Positions 11,871 through 23,459 of a stretch of DNA of 64,000 nucleotides are shown piece by piece; positions within the stretch are counted from its first letter, which is position 1, and each line of letters starts with the position of its first letter. The position numbers were made by a program, and so were the translations under genes. The notes below the pieces were generated by a model, which was not told where the DNA came from, made no database searches, and saw nothing but the letters and a program-made list of their open reading frames with translations. The DNA comes from Siderastrea siderea (lineage: Eukaryota > Cnidaria > Anthozoa > Scleractinia > Rhizangiidae), in NCBI GenBank assembly GCA_964030785.1, contig OZ034976.1, positions 558,001 to 622,000 on the forward strand, read 5' to 3'.

Positions 11871-14155
11871 TTGGCTTCAAATCGAGTGTGGCCCGCTGAA
11901 GCATTTATGAGATAGAACAACACCATGAGTTAGCATGTATGTTGGTTTATCAAGATACTTTTTGTTTTGTTTAATGACAGGAAATTAGATAAGTTTTTCC
12001 TAACAAAGCAAGAGAGGAAAGTTTAATAACTCACTGCCATGCAAGAAGCACTGTTTAGAGCACTTAGGCTGCTGGATACGAAACAGTTTGGTGGTTCAGG
12101 TCGTGTGAGCAAAACGTTTTCGTTTGGAAAAAATTCTATAAGATACCTTCTTACTGTAGAGTCAAAGAAACACAGTGTTTAGCCGATTAAAACCCTCTAA
12201 GATGAAGATCTGCAGGATAGACAACCACATAACGCAAAAATTGCGGGGAGTCTTTGCAGTTTATAAAGACCACACAGATTAATTAAATTCTGCTTAAAAA
12301 AGCATCTTGCGTGCAATTCAATAATTCAAATCTTGTGTTCTAGATTCTCAAATTAGTCTGGCTAAAGAAAACATTTCTTTTTTGCATAAAGAATTCATTT
12401 ACTATTAAAGGGATCACAAAATCTTAAAACAAAAGATTTTAAATAAGACCTCCACTTGACACCTGCCCTGTTATGAATTGCTGGAATCTTCTAAGGCCTG
12501 ATCAAAATAGATGCTTATTACTTATTTCGCCAAAGAGCTTTTGAACACGAAGGAAGAAAATGTTAAATTTGACGGCCAAGTTGACTTATTAACTGAAATA
12601 TATTATCTTAAGGGTGGTTTGAAAATCTGAAAAACAAGAAACGTCAAAATTAATAAACTCGGCATCAATATCTTCGCATTTATGAAGGATACGATATCAA
12701 AAACAGTACGTTAGAAACTTTCAATTGACATTTAGCCTTGCTACTACATACCGGTGAATCTCCCTAGGCCTGATCAAAATGAATCTTTATTTTGCCAAGA
12801 AGCTTTCGAAGTCGCTAGAAGAAAATGCTAAATTTGACGGCGATCAAGTTAACTTACAGACTGAAAGGCTGATAAACAGGATACATCAAAAAAGCTCTGC
12901 ATCAACAGCTTCCCCTTCTTAAAGGAACAAAACCAGTACGTCTGAGATGACAATAATGTCTTTGCTCTAATAATTATTATCGTTTTAAAATAGCTGCTCT
13001 TTTTCTAATATTTCGCAGCCTTCCACAAATGTACTAAGGAAATCCGATCACAAATCTTAGACAAGTTCCTCTTCGTTTGCGTAGATTGTGAAACACGCGT
13101 ATTTGTATGGTTGACGAATTAATAGATTTTTCCTAAAACAGGCCGTGAAAAGTTTATCCTAGAATTAAATTTCATCATTAAGCCATTACAAAAAGGCTGC
13201 TGTTCAGTACTTCGATGAACTACTTTAAGCCCTGTTGCATTGTACAAGGTGGATATAGTTTGATGTGACGATTAATACAAACGTTTTTGGGCAGTACTTT
13301 CCCATGGAAATGTTGTTTTTCGTGATGGTTTTAACGTGGAATTTGTGGATGAAACTCTCAAGGGTGGCTATTCAAATGAAATCTATAAGGCCTAATCGTC
13401 TTGTGAGTAGAGTTAAAACTTTGTCGCTCTTACGAATTAAGGACAAAAACGTACCTCAAGATGGTGACTAGTTTGGTTATACCAAGGACCTGATTTTTTT
13501 TTCATGGACGAAATTGCAGAAATTACCTAACGCGTTTTTCGTCTGACCAACTGGCGTAATAACGTTTTGAAAACTTGAGCCAAATAAACACTTAAGGAAT
13601 GAAAAAAGAAACTATTTACTTTTTTCGCCTGTTTGCAAATTTACCTCTTACGTCAGCAAGATTCATGACTGATTCACCGCATGTGGGTCAAATTAAATTT
13701 TTATTACCACTTTTTTGGCTTACTTAAACTACAATTGTGCGTACGTCTGGAAGCATAACTTTTCACGCGTGGACTTTTCACTGCTTTGGCTTCCATATAT
13801 TAATTATTAATTTTAACTTATAGCTCTAACACATAATTTTAAAACTTCATTAAATCTACAATATTTATCTTTTAACTAAAGTTCAATCCCATGTTCCCAT
13901 GTTCAATCCCATGTTCTAAAAAAGGAAAAATGTATATTACGGAATTTAATGCTTCCTTAAAATGCTCTGCTCAGTCATTCGCTGATCTTACTTTACAAAC
14001 CTTGAGAACGTTTTGCCTTTGTGATAAACCAAGTCACTAGTGTGATATATTTTAGGGTATGCTACACGAAAGTATTGTTTAAGTAGTATATATTCTTACA
14101 ACGCTACACTATACCTTCATCACTTTCACTTTACTTACATACATTTTATACTACA
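11871..14155. other. Duplicated flank of gene B, no gene
   Basis: This is the homologue of 3372-5685 next to gene A. A satellite-like unit lies at ~13265-13380. Its short frame with a QYFPMEMLFF-like phrase derives from the repeat and is not treated as a gene. Confidence 0.5.
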
Positions 14156-14342
14156 TCACCATTAATATAATATATAGATTTAGCCAAGCCTAAAAGCGGA
14201 GCCCCCCTTTTTGTTTTGTCTGTTTTTTGTTTTTGTTTTTTGTTTTGTTTTTGCTGGCAGTTATTAATTTGTGAAAATACTGTCATTCAAGTCGTTAAAT
14301 TAAAAAGAAAAAAAAAACAAAGAAATAAAAGAAAAATAATTC

Positions 14343-14413
14343 TAGCTCCCGCTGAGTGTCGAACCCGGCTCGTCGGCGTGAGATGCCGGTGACTAGTCCA
14401 CTAGGCCATGGGC
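14343..14413 (-). repeat. tRNA-Glu-like Pol III promoter segment (SINE head or tRNA relic)
   Basis: On the minus strand there is an A-box-like TGGCCTAGTGG (14408..14398) and, 32 bases on, a B-box-like GGTTCGACACT (within 14366..14354). A CGGC/GCCG stem with a seven-base loop places CTC at the anticodon position, as in tRNA-Glu. The acceptor ends do not pair, so a working tRNA is unlikely. A T-rich tract follows on the same strand. It is best read as a tRNA-derived repeat head. Confidence 0.5.
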
Positions 14414-14977
14414 GTTTAACGTTATTGTAGAAGTTAATTTGAAGTCGTGACAAGCTGGCTATCAGCATGAAAATGCTGGTGTTTTTCCTGGCAAAATGTG
14501 TTCGAAACGCCGTAAAAACCACGGTTGTGGACAGAAAAATCCAAAAAGCACTAGCTCTGCTATATTTGGCGTCGAAACCGGTGCGAAAAGCTGCGAACTC
14601 AAGCGGTGTGCCGACCGAGTTTGAACAGAACCGACGAGGCAAATTTGAAATTTTTGCCTGAACTTTATCGCCTAATTTCTTTCGCCTAAATTGAACTTTT
14701 CCCCTTCCACCAAAAAGACAACTGAGTGTTCTTTTGAACTTTTTTTTCCATTAACAAATTTGTTTTTGACTTTTGTTCTCTTTGCTTGTTTTGCTACAAC
14801 GCGGGTCAACAGGCGATTTCGCGCCGAAAACACACGGGATTCAGCACAGGGTTATATCCAGTGTATGAAGTGTATTGGTAGCCCTCTGGTGCGGACGGAA
14901 GGACGTACGGATGTACGGACGTACGGACGGACGGTCACGTGACTATTACGTCACTACCAAACTTTTTTGGCTTGATA

Positions 14978-16751
14978 GGTTACCCAGGAGGGAGTGATAA
15001 ACGTAGGTCTGGGCACTAGTGCCGGTATTGACGAACGAAAATCCGAGGTGTCGGGCCATCGTGACGTCACAAATAAGTCAGTCCGGGAAATTCAAAGGAA
15101 AGTTAACAAATGGCTTCCTTGCAAATGTTTACCGTCCAGTTTCTCAAAAAGAACAGATCAAAACGATGAAAGAACAAAAGGTATGCTGCATGCTATAACA
15201 TAAAAAGTATTCTTAATGCAATTTGGTCCTCAAAACAAAATAACAAATTGGCGATGAGACTCAAAAAATTTCACGAACGCTTTGGTCGATCGATTGAAAT
15301 CGTGATCAAGATCACCTTATAGAAGCTGTATCTCACAAACCCTAAGGTGTGTCGCTTGGAGACAAAAACATAACTTTTATACGTATAAACTCTTTCCAAT
15401 TTTAGGAAAGTAAATTTTCCTAACAATTTCATTAAAATGATCAGTGGCTTTAAACATCATTAAAATGTGGAGAAGAATACTCCAATGCAAAGAAACGTTT
15501 ACTGTGAATTCATGTGCCTGCTTCAAAGTTAATAATAGGCCACAGCAATTCCTTACTTTGCTAAACTATCTAGTAAAAAACGACAAAGACGACAACATTT
15601 GCTCGCGGCGAAGAAAAACAGCTGACGCGCCGGCTTTCCGGCCAAATTTGTGCTGATGACTGATTGTACTCTTATTGAATAATTATAAAGAAACACAGTC
15701 TTTCAAAACCGCCAACTTTCTCAGGTTACTGATGTTAAGGGATTAACAAGGCTCTCTCTTTACTAGAATGGTCCTCAATTTGACTGTTTTAAAATTAATT
15801 AATCTTTGAAAATCAAATGACAGGACCAATTCAATTTATTTGCGAAACGGTCATCTTGATCGTCAGTTGTGGATCAAGTAGACGGTCAGACTCTTTCTAA
15901 AACATTGTGCAACCTCGACAGCAAATCTAGAGGAAACTGGAGGTATTGAGAATAAATCACTGATCCAGATGGTACTCAAATATATCTATTAGTTTTCATA
16001 AAAAAGGACAGAACCAGATCAGCGAAAACTTGTTTCCTCGGACGTCCGCATAATTTGCGAGCTGATTCAGATTTTTATGTTGTTCTGCAAAAGTGTAGTT
16101 TACACGGGTTAAATGAGGTGGCAAAAATTTACTAAGTTCGATTACTCTTTCCCTAGCAATTAAATATCACTATTCTTCCCTTATACAGAACATGGAAGCA
16201 AATACTGTAAGAAAAATTAACGTTTAAGTGCTAAACATACTCTTCTAGGTTCGCCTTCTATTATACTCAGCTAAACAAATGGACTGATCATTTTTTAGGT
16301 AAATACTATACCACTTGTTTTAACTTGGGTACTTTTGTTAAACTATAGGCTAGTCCGTAGCCAAGTTTCAAGTTTCCCTGTGGTATGTAACTGAAATAAA
16401 CACAATTTTTCGGACGCGGACAATAACAATTTTCCCGCATAATTCTTCGATCGCGGAGAGTAAACATGACTCTTAAAACATTATTTAAGTGTGATTTTAA
16501 CGTTAAGACAAAGAACCACTTACCTATATCGAAAAAAAGGATGACTAAAATTCCATTTCCCAAGAAAACAAGCTTAGCTGAAAGCTTAATAGCACAAAAA
16601 ATACGTTTGTAACCCGAACTCTAACATCAGTTTAACAGCGCCATTTTTGAAGACTCGGCAAACTCGCGCGCTTTTCACGTCGTGACGTCACGATGGCCAG
16701 ACACCTCGAACCAGCCGAGCGGCGAGTTCATCACTCCCTCCTGAGGTTACC
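14978..16751. mobile_element. Inner element with ~70-90-bp inverted repeats
   Basis: 14978-15070 and 16682-16751 are inverted copies. They share a ggttacc-type end, ggagggagtgat, and an inner block ggccatcgtgacgtcac. This inverted pair lies inside the larger 14.2-16.8 kb insertion and suggests nesting. The interior (15071-16681) is AT-rich and holds no recognisable gene. Confidence 0.6.
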
Positions 16752-16803
16752 AAATTTCCTTAGCAATGGAGCTCCGCTGACGCGCTAGTGCGCTGGCTCC
16801 GCT

Positions 16804-17551
16804 ATTACTTACCCAAACCTTACAATCGTTAACTAAGTTTCGTTACTGTAATCAGTAAGTACATTTAAATACTTTAAGCATGCATGAAAATACTTTGGAT
16901 TTTATAAATTGAGTACAGTGTCGAAGTACACTATCCAGCTCTAAGTGAATACTAAGCGATTAAGATCGTGTCTTAACCTAATGCTCCGTTCGCGGGTTCG
17001 ACGATCTTATGACAAAGAAACGCCTATGAAAGCCAAAACTGAACTCTGATTTAAGATAAAACGTAACATGAGGATTTCTTTTGTTGGAAACGTTTTGGAA
17101 GAGTTACTGTCGTCTTCAGATCGAGGTTTAGAAGATTAAGAGTGGAAACTGAAGGACGAAATCGGTTTGAAAATCTTCATTTAGTGCTAATTCTGAATTA
17201 GGGTAATCGTGCCTTCTCTCTTCACAAAATCGGTGCTTATTACAGTTAAAAGTCTATTTCAATTCGCTCTAAAAAGTAATTGAGTTTGTCTTGTGTGTTG
17301 TTTGTTGGCCTCTCTAATTAATTAATTAATTAATTAATTAATTAATTAATTAAAAACATCGTGTGTTAACTTATTGAAACAAACATGTGTTCTCTACCGG
17401 TCGTCAATAAGACCTGGTAACCTCGTTTTCGCGCGTTTTCCCGCACTTTGCACCGGTTTCACATTTACGTCGTGTCTTGATTGGTTATTGCGTGACTTGT
17501 GTCAGTTACTTTGTTTTGGGTTTTCAATGATCATTAGATACCCTCTTTCAT
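16804..17551. other. Continuation of the duplicated flank with a microsatellite
   Basis: 16804-17110 continues the homology to 5686-5990. A (ttaa)n run occupies about 17315-17353. Bases ~17390-17551 match ~30910-31095, the 3' flank of remnant D. Confidence 0.55.
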
Positions 17552-18353
17552 TCATTTCATTTTATTTCCAATCCAGAATTGTGTGGTGGAACTGGCATCG
17601 GAAGTGCATCGAAATTTCTTGTTTATGCCATCGTAAAGGCCAAAGTTTGGCTCATAGTCAACAGCTCCTAGGGTGCCATCAAAATCACAGTTAAATGAAC
17701 CCCCTATGTAATTACTGTTTAAGTGCCACGCTTCATTTTCAACTTGCCATCAGAGGTGCAGTGCACTCTTTGCATTCGATTCCCCGTATGTTAATACGTT
17801 CGTATTTGCGGCACTTTGCTTGCCACACACCGAAAAAATTGTGACCTTCCAACTTTGTGCGTGCGTAGTCGGTGTACAGGAGACCATCACCTGGGAAGTT
17901 GCAAGTGGCCCTTAAGTGGGTTGATACGTTAGCAATTGACTGCATTCGGGACAAAGACAAACGATGAGCATTCCAGTTGATCATTCCGTCATCTTCATTT
18001 ACAGAAAAGTCAACGCCGAATCTTTTAAATTTAAACTGGTCGTTGTTTGCAAGCGAGTGCGTCTGTATTAACGCCCAAACATAACCAGCTTCGGAATCAA
18101 AATCGCAGTAGACTGGAAAAGGTCTGCTTTGGGAATTGTAGAGGACGTGCACTCCCGATGTTTTGGCGCCATTTGTTGCCAGATCCTTGCAGCTCCGAGG
18201 ATGCTTTATTTTGTCGCACCGCTGACCAGTGTAATCATCAGGGCAAGAGCAGTTGAACCTCACAGCGGTCGGGTCACAAATTTCATGACAGATCCCTCCC
18301 TGGAGACATGGATTGGTTTGGCAGCATTTATTGAAGCATTGATCTTGTCCACC
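17552..18353 (-). pseudogene. Gene C, exon 2: EGF - fibrinogen-like exon with a frameshift
   Basis: The exon begins after an accccag acceptor at 18353 in phase 0. It encodes an EGF module (CCQTNPCLQGGICHEICDP ...) and a fibrinogen-like region (SCKDLATNGAKTSG ... FPVYCDFDSEAGYVWALIQ). After the conserved IRGIECKECTAP block, one extra base at ~17748-17756 throws the frame into a stop at 17739. The remaining ~60 residues (WQVENEAWHLN ... STTQFWIGNK) are intact in the next frame down to a natural TGA at 17552. Comparison with A, B and D supports a single-base insertion. The probable first exon is at 22922-23290, which also carries a lesion, so this is most likely a pseudogene. Confidence 0.7.
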
Positions 18354-18500
18354 CTGGGGTTCAACGAAGACAGAGATAAAAGGTATTATTTCTTGAATAT
18401 ATAGTTGGACGAAGGCAGCTGCATGCATGCCATTTTATTATAACATTTCGCTGATGATCCTGAGATATACCCTTCCACGGACAAGTTAGCAAAAATCCGT

Positions 18501-18700
18501 CGACACTGCTAGAAAGAGCGCCTTAAAATCAGTAAAACTGCCAAGTTTGAGAGCCATAGAATAATAACTAACAAAGGGAATCAGAGAAACGTCTGTAAAA
18601 TTTCGCGACTTTGCAGAGCTATATCTTCGCCCCTTTCTGACCTACCACCCTCAAACTCGGCAAGTTTACTAATTTTAATGCGCTCTTTCTAGCAGTATCG
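18501..18700. mobile_element. 200-bp foldback MITE in the gene C intron
   Basis: 18501-18552 and 18649-18700 are inverted copies (outer word ctgctagaaagagcgc), giving ~50-bp arms around a ~100-bp loop. There is no coding capacity. Confidence 0.7.
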
Positions 18701-19658
18701 CTAATTGGTCCTTGTCAAAAGTTGAAAAAAACGCGGATTGGTCTATTCTTTGTTCAATTAAGTTACAGTCGGTTTCATTGCTGCGTGCAGATCTGAGTTC
18801 TGGCAATGTTTGCGCCCCTAACTAGAAAGCGATGAAGAAAATTTGATGATCTTCCAGCTGTTAATGATGTCTTTTTTTAACCTCAGGCAGTTGGTATCTC
18901 CCGCCCTAAACTCATTTGATTCGCAAATTTCTATCATTGTTATGTAATCATAGGCAAATTTTGACGGGCTAATCATGATTCGCCGGCTATCATTCGCCTG
19001 CTATGATTCGCCCATGACTACAAAATAATAATGAAGAATTGCGCTTAAAATAAGTTTACAAACTTCGTAAAATTTAAACAGTCATTAAAGAGTAGAAGAC
19101 CTGCATTATAATCTCCCTCACCGCTTTGTGATTGTGAGTAAGTCATGATAAAAGCATTGAAATCGGCTGTAATGGTGACAATAGTTTGATTCTGAAAGAA
19201 TAATCTTCAAAACTGTCGCACGTCGACAAATGGTTTGATGAAATGCATCGTTAGGTCAGGGAACGCGCGGCCTATTTTAAAGTGGGGGGGGGGGGGCTAA
19301 CTCGATCGGGGTATGATGGTGGGGGGGGGAGGTGACAGCCTCACGCGGAATTTTTGTCTTTGTAGTGACTAATAACGCATCTAGGGAGGCCGAGTGGTCA
19401 GTTTATACCCATCATATCGCGAGATAAACTGGAACATGGAAACACATGGAGCATGCACACTATAAATTGATTGAAGTATATAGACCCATAAGTAAAGGAT
19501 CAGAGCTAAACTAAGGGTATCAAACTCTTCGAACTACCAGTGATTAATAATGTTAATACTTAGGGCACGTTTTGGTGGTCTAATCCAGAAAAGAAGACAA
19601 TATACTGTCAGTGTTTTCTCAGTTTGGACACTTTTCCCTTCCCTCTGTAATGTATTAA
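18701..19658. other. Intronic/intergenic DNA, no gene
   Basis: A local triplet of tgattcgcc-like words lies at ~18975-19015, and two poly-G runs lie at ~19283 and ~19320. Nothing else is supported. Confidence 0.4.
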
Positions 19659-21336
19659 GGTATCATGGTACCCCAAAATTGACCACTTTTTCAAAAAATA
19701 CGCTTTTGTCATTTTCAGATAGATATTATTCAAACCTATCCTTTACAAAAAGTTTCAGAAAAAAAGATTGTTTCTAAGCAAAGTTATGGACGAAAAAAGG
19801 TTAGAACCATTAATTTCCTCTAATTACGTGTTGACAGTCATCTGTCAACATTGCCGAAAATACCATGCGGCATAAGAGGGCCCTGATGTTTTGACATGAG
19901 ATATAGATCGATTGCGTACCAATTTCCGCGTTATCGAAGGGTATGTTGCGTGGAAAACATGAGCTCAAGAAGGAAGAGATCCTGCCTGTTTTCCTCTACC
20001 AAAACAAAAATACGGCAAAGCGTAATCATACAAAACAATTTTGCTCGGTGTGGGCCGAAAAACTTTGCGCAAGCGACAAAAGCTGGTATATTTATAATCA
20101 AGAAATGTGGTTGGAAGAACCTATGGAAGAACGAGAACGCCGTGTCTGCAAGCCGCTTAAAGATTACGGCAGAGTCGTTGCAAGACGCGGAAAGAGAAGA
20201 TGGTGGAGAATACTGTGAAAAATCGTGGCAACGATTGAAAGGAACAACAATCATTTCAGGCGAAACGCTCGTAGAAAAGCTCGATGAAGCGGTATGTTGT
20301 CGAGTTTGTCATCCAGACGTGACCTTCCTCGAAAACTTGAATTGCAAAAGTCCTGTCTCAAGTAATAAAGAAGTTTGTTGTTACCCAATTGCTTGCATTT
20401 GTGACAGGACGTTCTCTCTTAGTTCTTGAGCCGAGCACGTGGCGGCTTCTTCGCGGGTTTCAACGTGCTTTACTTTCGCATTTACTTTCGTCTTTCGGGT
20501 CGCGGCAGCTTGATTAGTCTTACCCTTTCTTCTTGTTGATGTCTTCGCCATTGTACAGCCGACGTGAAATTATGAGGGTAAAATTTCCAGTGCTTAAGAC
20601 CCTTTGAACGGCACGCGTACACAGAACCCAAACGAAAGTCGCTTTCCGATAAAAATATGACATCATTCTTGGCGGCATGTTTGCGCTATTGTTATAAGGT
20701 AAGTTGAGCTTCCCCTCTATCAAACCGCAGGTAATTATCCTGACACCTAGGTGTGTTAATCTCATCTGGCCGGAAAAAAGTCTCCACATCTATTTTGCCT
20801 TTTTTCTCGGAACCAATTTTTCAAGAAATTGAGGGCACGTTTGAAGTTCGCGTTCAGCGAGTTTTCAAACAATTTAGCTCCCATTTGGCGAGAATGTTGC
20901 CAGATAATTTGACACCAAAACCGTTTCTCCGAATTTCATTTTTTGCTTTCATTCAAAAGTTATGATCCGTTAAAGAAAGAGAAGGGGTGTTTTTTTAAAC
21001 ATCAAAGTTAAACTAAGTGCAGAAAACAAACCAGGCCAAATAGAAAAAATTCCGAGACACAGTTTTTGAGACGAAGGTATGAAAAATTCGGCGCCATGTT
21101 AGCCTTAGTCTCCGGACCATTTTTGAGTAGAGCGGAACCGATTTTGTGAACGATGTACTTTTAAAAAACGTTAGCTATATTTTGAACAGAATTGTCTGTT
21201 TTCTTTATGTAAATACGTTTTCGTAATCTTGAGTTATTAAGCTTTCAGAAAATATATAGTTTGTCTAGGTTTTTGGGAAACGCCTGACGCTCAGACGGTG
21301 ATAACGCAATGTTGTCATTTGGGGTACCCTGATACC
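19659..21336. mobile_element. 1.68-kb DNA transposon with TTAA target duplication
   Basis: The ends are inverted copies starting ggtatcakggtacccc (19659 onward; complement ends at 21336). The flanking tetranucleotide is TTAA on both sides (19655-19658 and 21337-21340). TTAA duplications are typical of piggyBac and Kolobok superfamilies. The ends do not start with the CCC usual for piggyBac, so Kolobok-like is the better guess. Only a damaged reading frame is inside. It lies in the presumed long intron of gene C. Confidence 0.7.
19896..20429 (+). pseudogene. Truncated open frame inside the TTAA element, zinc-ribbon-like C-terminus
   Basis: A 177-codon frame lies inside the TTAA transposon. 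The N-terminal half is basic and low-complexity. The C-terminal part (ISGETLVEKLDEAVCCRVC, then ~ CHPDVTFLENLNC) has a CxxC-type cysteine pattern. It resembles the N-terminal zinc-ribbon of Mutator/Kolobok-like transposon proteins of cnidarians, but this is a resemblance from memory, not a search result. No catalytic domain follows, so the element would need a transposase in trans. Alternative frames overlap, and start choice is uncertain. Confidence 0.35.
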
Positions 21337-22921
21337 TTAACAAGAACAAAATCAACGGAATGCGGCCGGAATGTTTTGGTTTATCGCAATAGGAGAAATC
21401 ACATTCTTTTAGGGATTCAGTATTCTGGGTATTCTGTTATTCCTAAACCGGAATAGGAATAGCCCGGATAGTTCCAAAATAATGCACCTGAGCCTGTTCT
21501 TTCCTCTCTACACACATTTTAAGTCTTATCCGGCAAGGTGCAAATCTTGACGTATTCGCATCTAAGATCCAAACTCAAAAACGTTTTTCTTAAGACTTGT
21601 ACAAGCAAACCTGTCATCATAATACAGAATAAGGCCATCTAAGAAAGCCGAGCTAAGTAACATGAACTATATATTTCACCAAAGTCAGTGTGTTGGTATG
21701 TCCTGCATGACTGCTGCATGAATGCCTTATTTCTCATCGTTAGGAGGGAAAGATATCTTTTGGCAAAACTTTTGGCAGCTATCCTCGTTGCAACGTTTAC
21801 ATCGGTATATAGAGAAGCTTGAAGAAGTAACGTTGATTTTCGGCAAATATCAAAGCACGCTGTTGCCGATAATCCTAGCTGGAGACAAACTGTAGTTCGT
21901 ACCGGGCCACTAGACAAAAACTAGAGTGGACAACAATTCATACTCTTTAGGATTAGTCAATGAGAATTCACGAGAGTTAGAGGCCAAGCGATAGCGAGAA
22001 TGTCAACTTCCGTCGATTGCAATTAAAATCTGAGCAGGTTCAAACTCTTCAAGATACAAAGAATGAAAATGATGTGAACTACGGAAATACAAATGAAACT
22101 ACAGCTGCAGTGTCAAATCTTCATCTCATGTCTTCAAGATACAGTTCCTTAAAGCGCACGTGAGTTTCAAATAAATAAGCGGAATGGGAGCACGTTGATT
22201 TGAACTTTTGATCTAACTGGGGAAAATGGAAAACCCTGGATAACCCTGAAACCAATCACTGACTAATGAATTTTCTAACTTTTTTTTTTTTTTTTTTCAT
22301 TTATTTATTTTTCTTTATTCATTTTTTTTTTGTGGCACCAAAAAGTGGGGGGCTAAAGCCCCCTCAGCCCACCCCTCGCGCGGTCCCTGTAGGTTGATTA
22401 TCAATAAGAGTTCATTAACATAAAATTAGACAACCTGTAGAATAAGAGATTCGATGAAATGGTGAACTATAAGCGTAATTATAATAAACTTAACTGGTTG
22501 ATCATGGTAAACGTTGTGCGCATATTTCCCCATCTCTTGGAGTAGGAAATACCTGCCCTCGTCGTTTATAACATTTTGTTTTGAGGGTCTGAAAATTCAC
22601 CTTGTTATTTCCTTGAAAAAGAAAAGCATTTAACGGAGACAAAGTAGAAATTACCACATTCGAATCTGGAAAACGATTTGACCTATCTGAAAAGTTTTGT
22701 TCAGAATTCAGTCTGAGAGGAGTTAATATTTAAAACCCTTTGTCTCCTTGAGTCAAACCTCGAATCATATTATAATTATGGATAAAATCTTAAGTATGTT
22801 TTTTCAGATTGAAGATCTGAAAAATAGTTTTCTGCAGCAGTGTTGTTGGTTTCTCGATGTTTTAATAAATGTATAAAGCAACATGAAAGTCTTCAAATAA
22901 TCGACATTATACATTCATTAC
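21337..22921. other. Presumed gene C intron continued
   Basis: No gene is supported. A poly-T stretch (~22281-22298) and T-rich tail are followed by a ggggggctaaagcccc hairpin-like word (~22346-22362) and a GC-rich end, a combination seen at ends of dispersed coral repeats. Confidence 0.4.
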
Positions 22922-23290
22922 CTTTTTAGTAACCTCTCGCACTAAATCGTAGTAATCAGCTCCAAATTGGCGCTTCATCGCTTCCGGTTTCATTTGTTCA
23001 TTTACGTCGTTCAGTTCACAGTTGTCTTCCTGTTTGTTGTGTATGTAGTTCATAGAAATACAGCGACAATCCTCTCTTCACATCACGTGACAATGGGTAA
23101 CAGCTTCGACTGTGGATCTTTTAAACACGTGACCTTCAAGGGCGTGGTCGCGTAGGAGGCCATCGTTGATTGAAAACTTGAAAAAGTAGCAGAAACCAGG
23201 AGGGACAGTTTGGTGGTACTTACTTGACGTGCCAAACGCAAATGCATTAAACGAAATGTAAAGGATAAAAAGAGAGGAAAGAAATTCCAT
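22922..23290 (-). pseudogene. Gene C, exon 1: signal peptide + PAN exon with a nonsense codon
   Basis: An ATG at 23290 opens a hydrophobic leader (MEFLSSLFILYISFNAFAF) and a PAN/apple-like domain homologous to exon 1 of genes A and B. The conserved cysteine that follows CHVM is TGA here (23080..23078) instead of TGC. Past it the frame stays open (REDCRCISMNYIHNKQEDNC ...) to a gtaatg donor after 22922 in phase 0, compatible with exon 2 at 18353. The leader and the first 25 residues of the mature part differ strongly from A and B, so this is the most divergent of the three full copies. The 4.6-kb intron implied between the exons is inference. Confidence 0.65.
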
Positions 23291-23459
23291 AAAGGCTTGA
23301 TTTTTTTGTTAGGTTCAAATCCTGTGGTAAGGAACTATGGAATAAGAAATTATTGAGATTAATTATACGAGATAACATTTTTTAAAGGTAGATAAATTGT
23401 ATCGATAACTTTGATATTGCTCTCTTTTCACGGCGAATTCTCTTTTGAAACTTTTCTCT

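Larger units (their letters stand above)
14156..16803. mobile_element. 2.6-kb insertion absent from the gene A flank
   Basis: The A flank is continuous at ~5685 (tctaca|attactt), whereas the B flank is interrupted between ~14155 and 16804. The insert carries a 9-bp inverted terminus, agcggagcc, at 14195-14203 and its complement ggctccgct at 16795-16803. It holds a tRNA-like segment, an ACGGACGT-type short array (~14895-14935) and an internal long inverted repeat. No transposase is recognisable, so it is probably a non-autonomous or nested element. The 39 bases left of 14195 are unexplained, and no clear target duplication is seen. Confidence 0.6.

Noticed and set aside
14343..14413. Functional tRNA-Glu gene
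   Set aside because: The acceptor and T stems do not pair, and it lies inside a mobile insertion.
14295..14642. 115-codon minus-strand frame across the tRNA-like segment
   Set aside because: It runs through the tRNA-like repeat and a T-rich tract giving poly-Phe; not a credible protein.
19931..20254. Overlapping minus- and plus-strand frames inside the TTAA element
   Set aside because: Shadows of the 19896-20429 frame; the cysteine pattern is found only in the latter.
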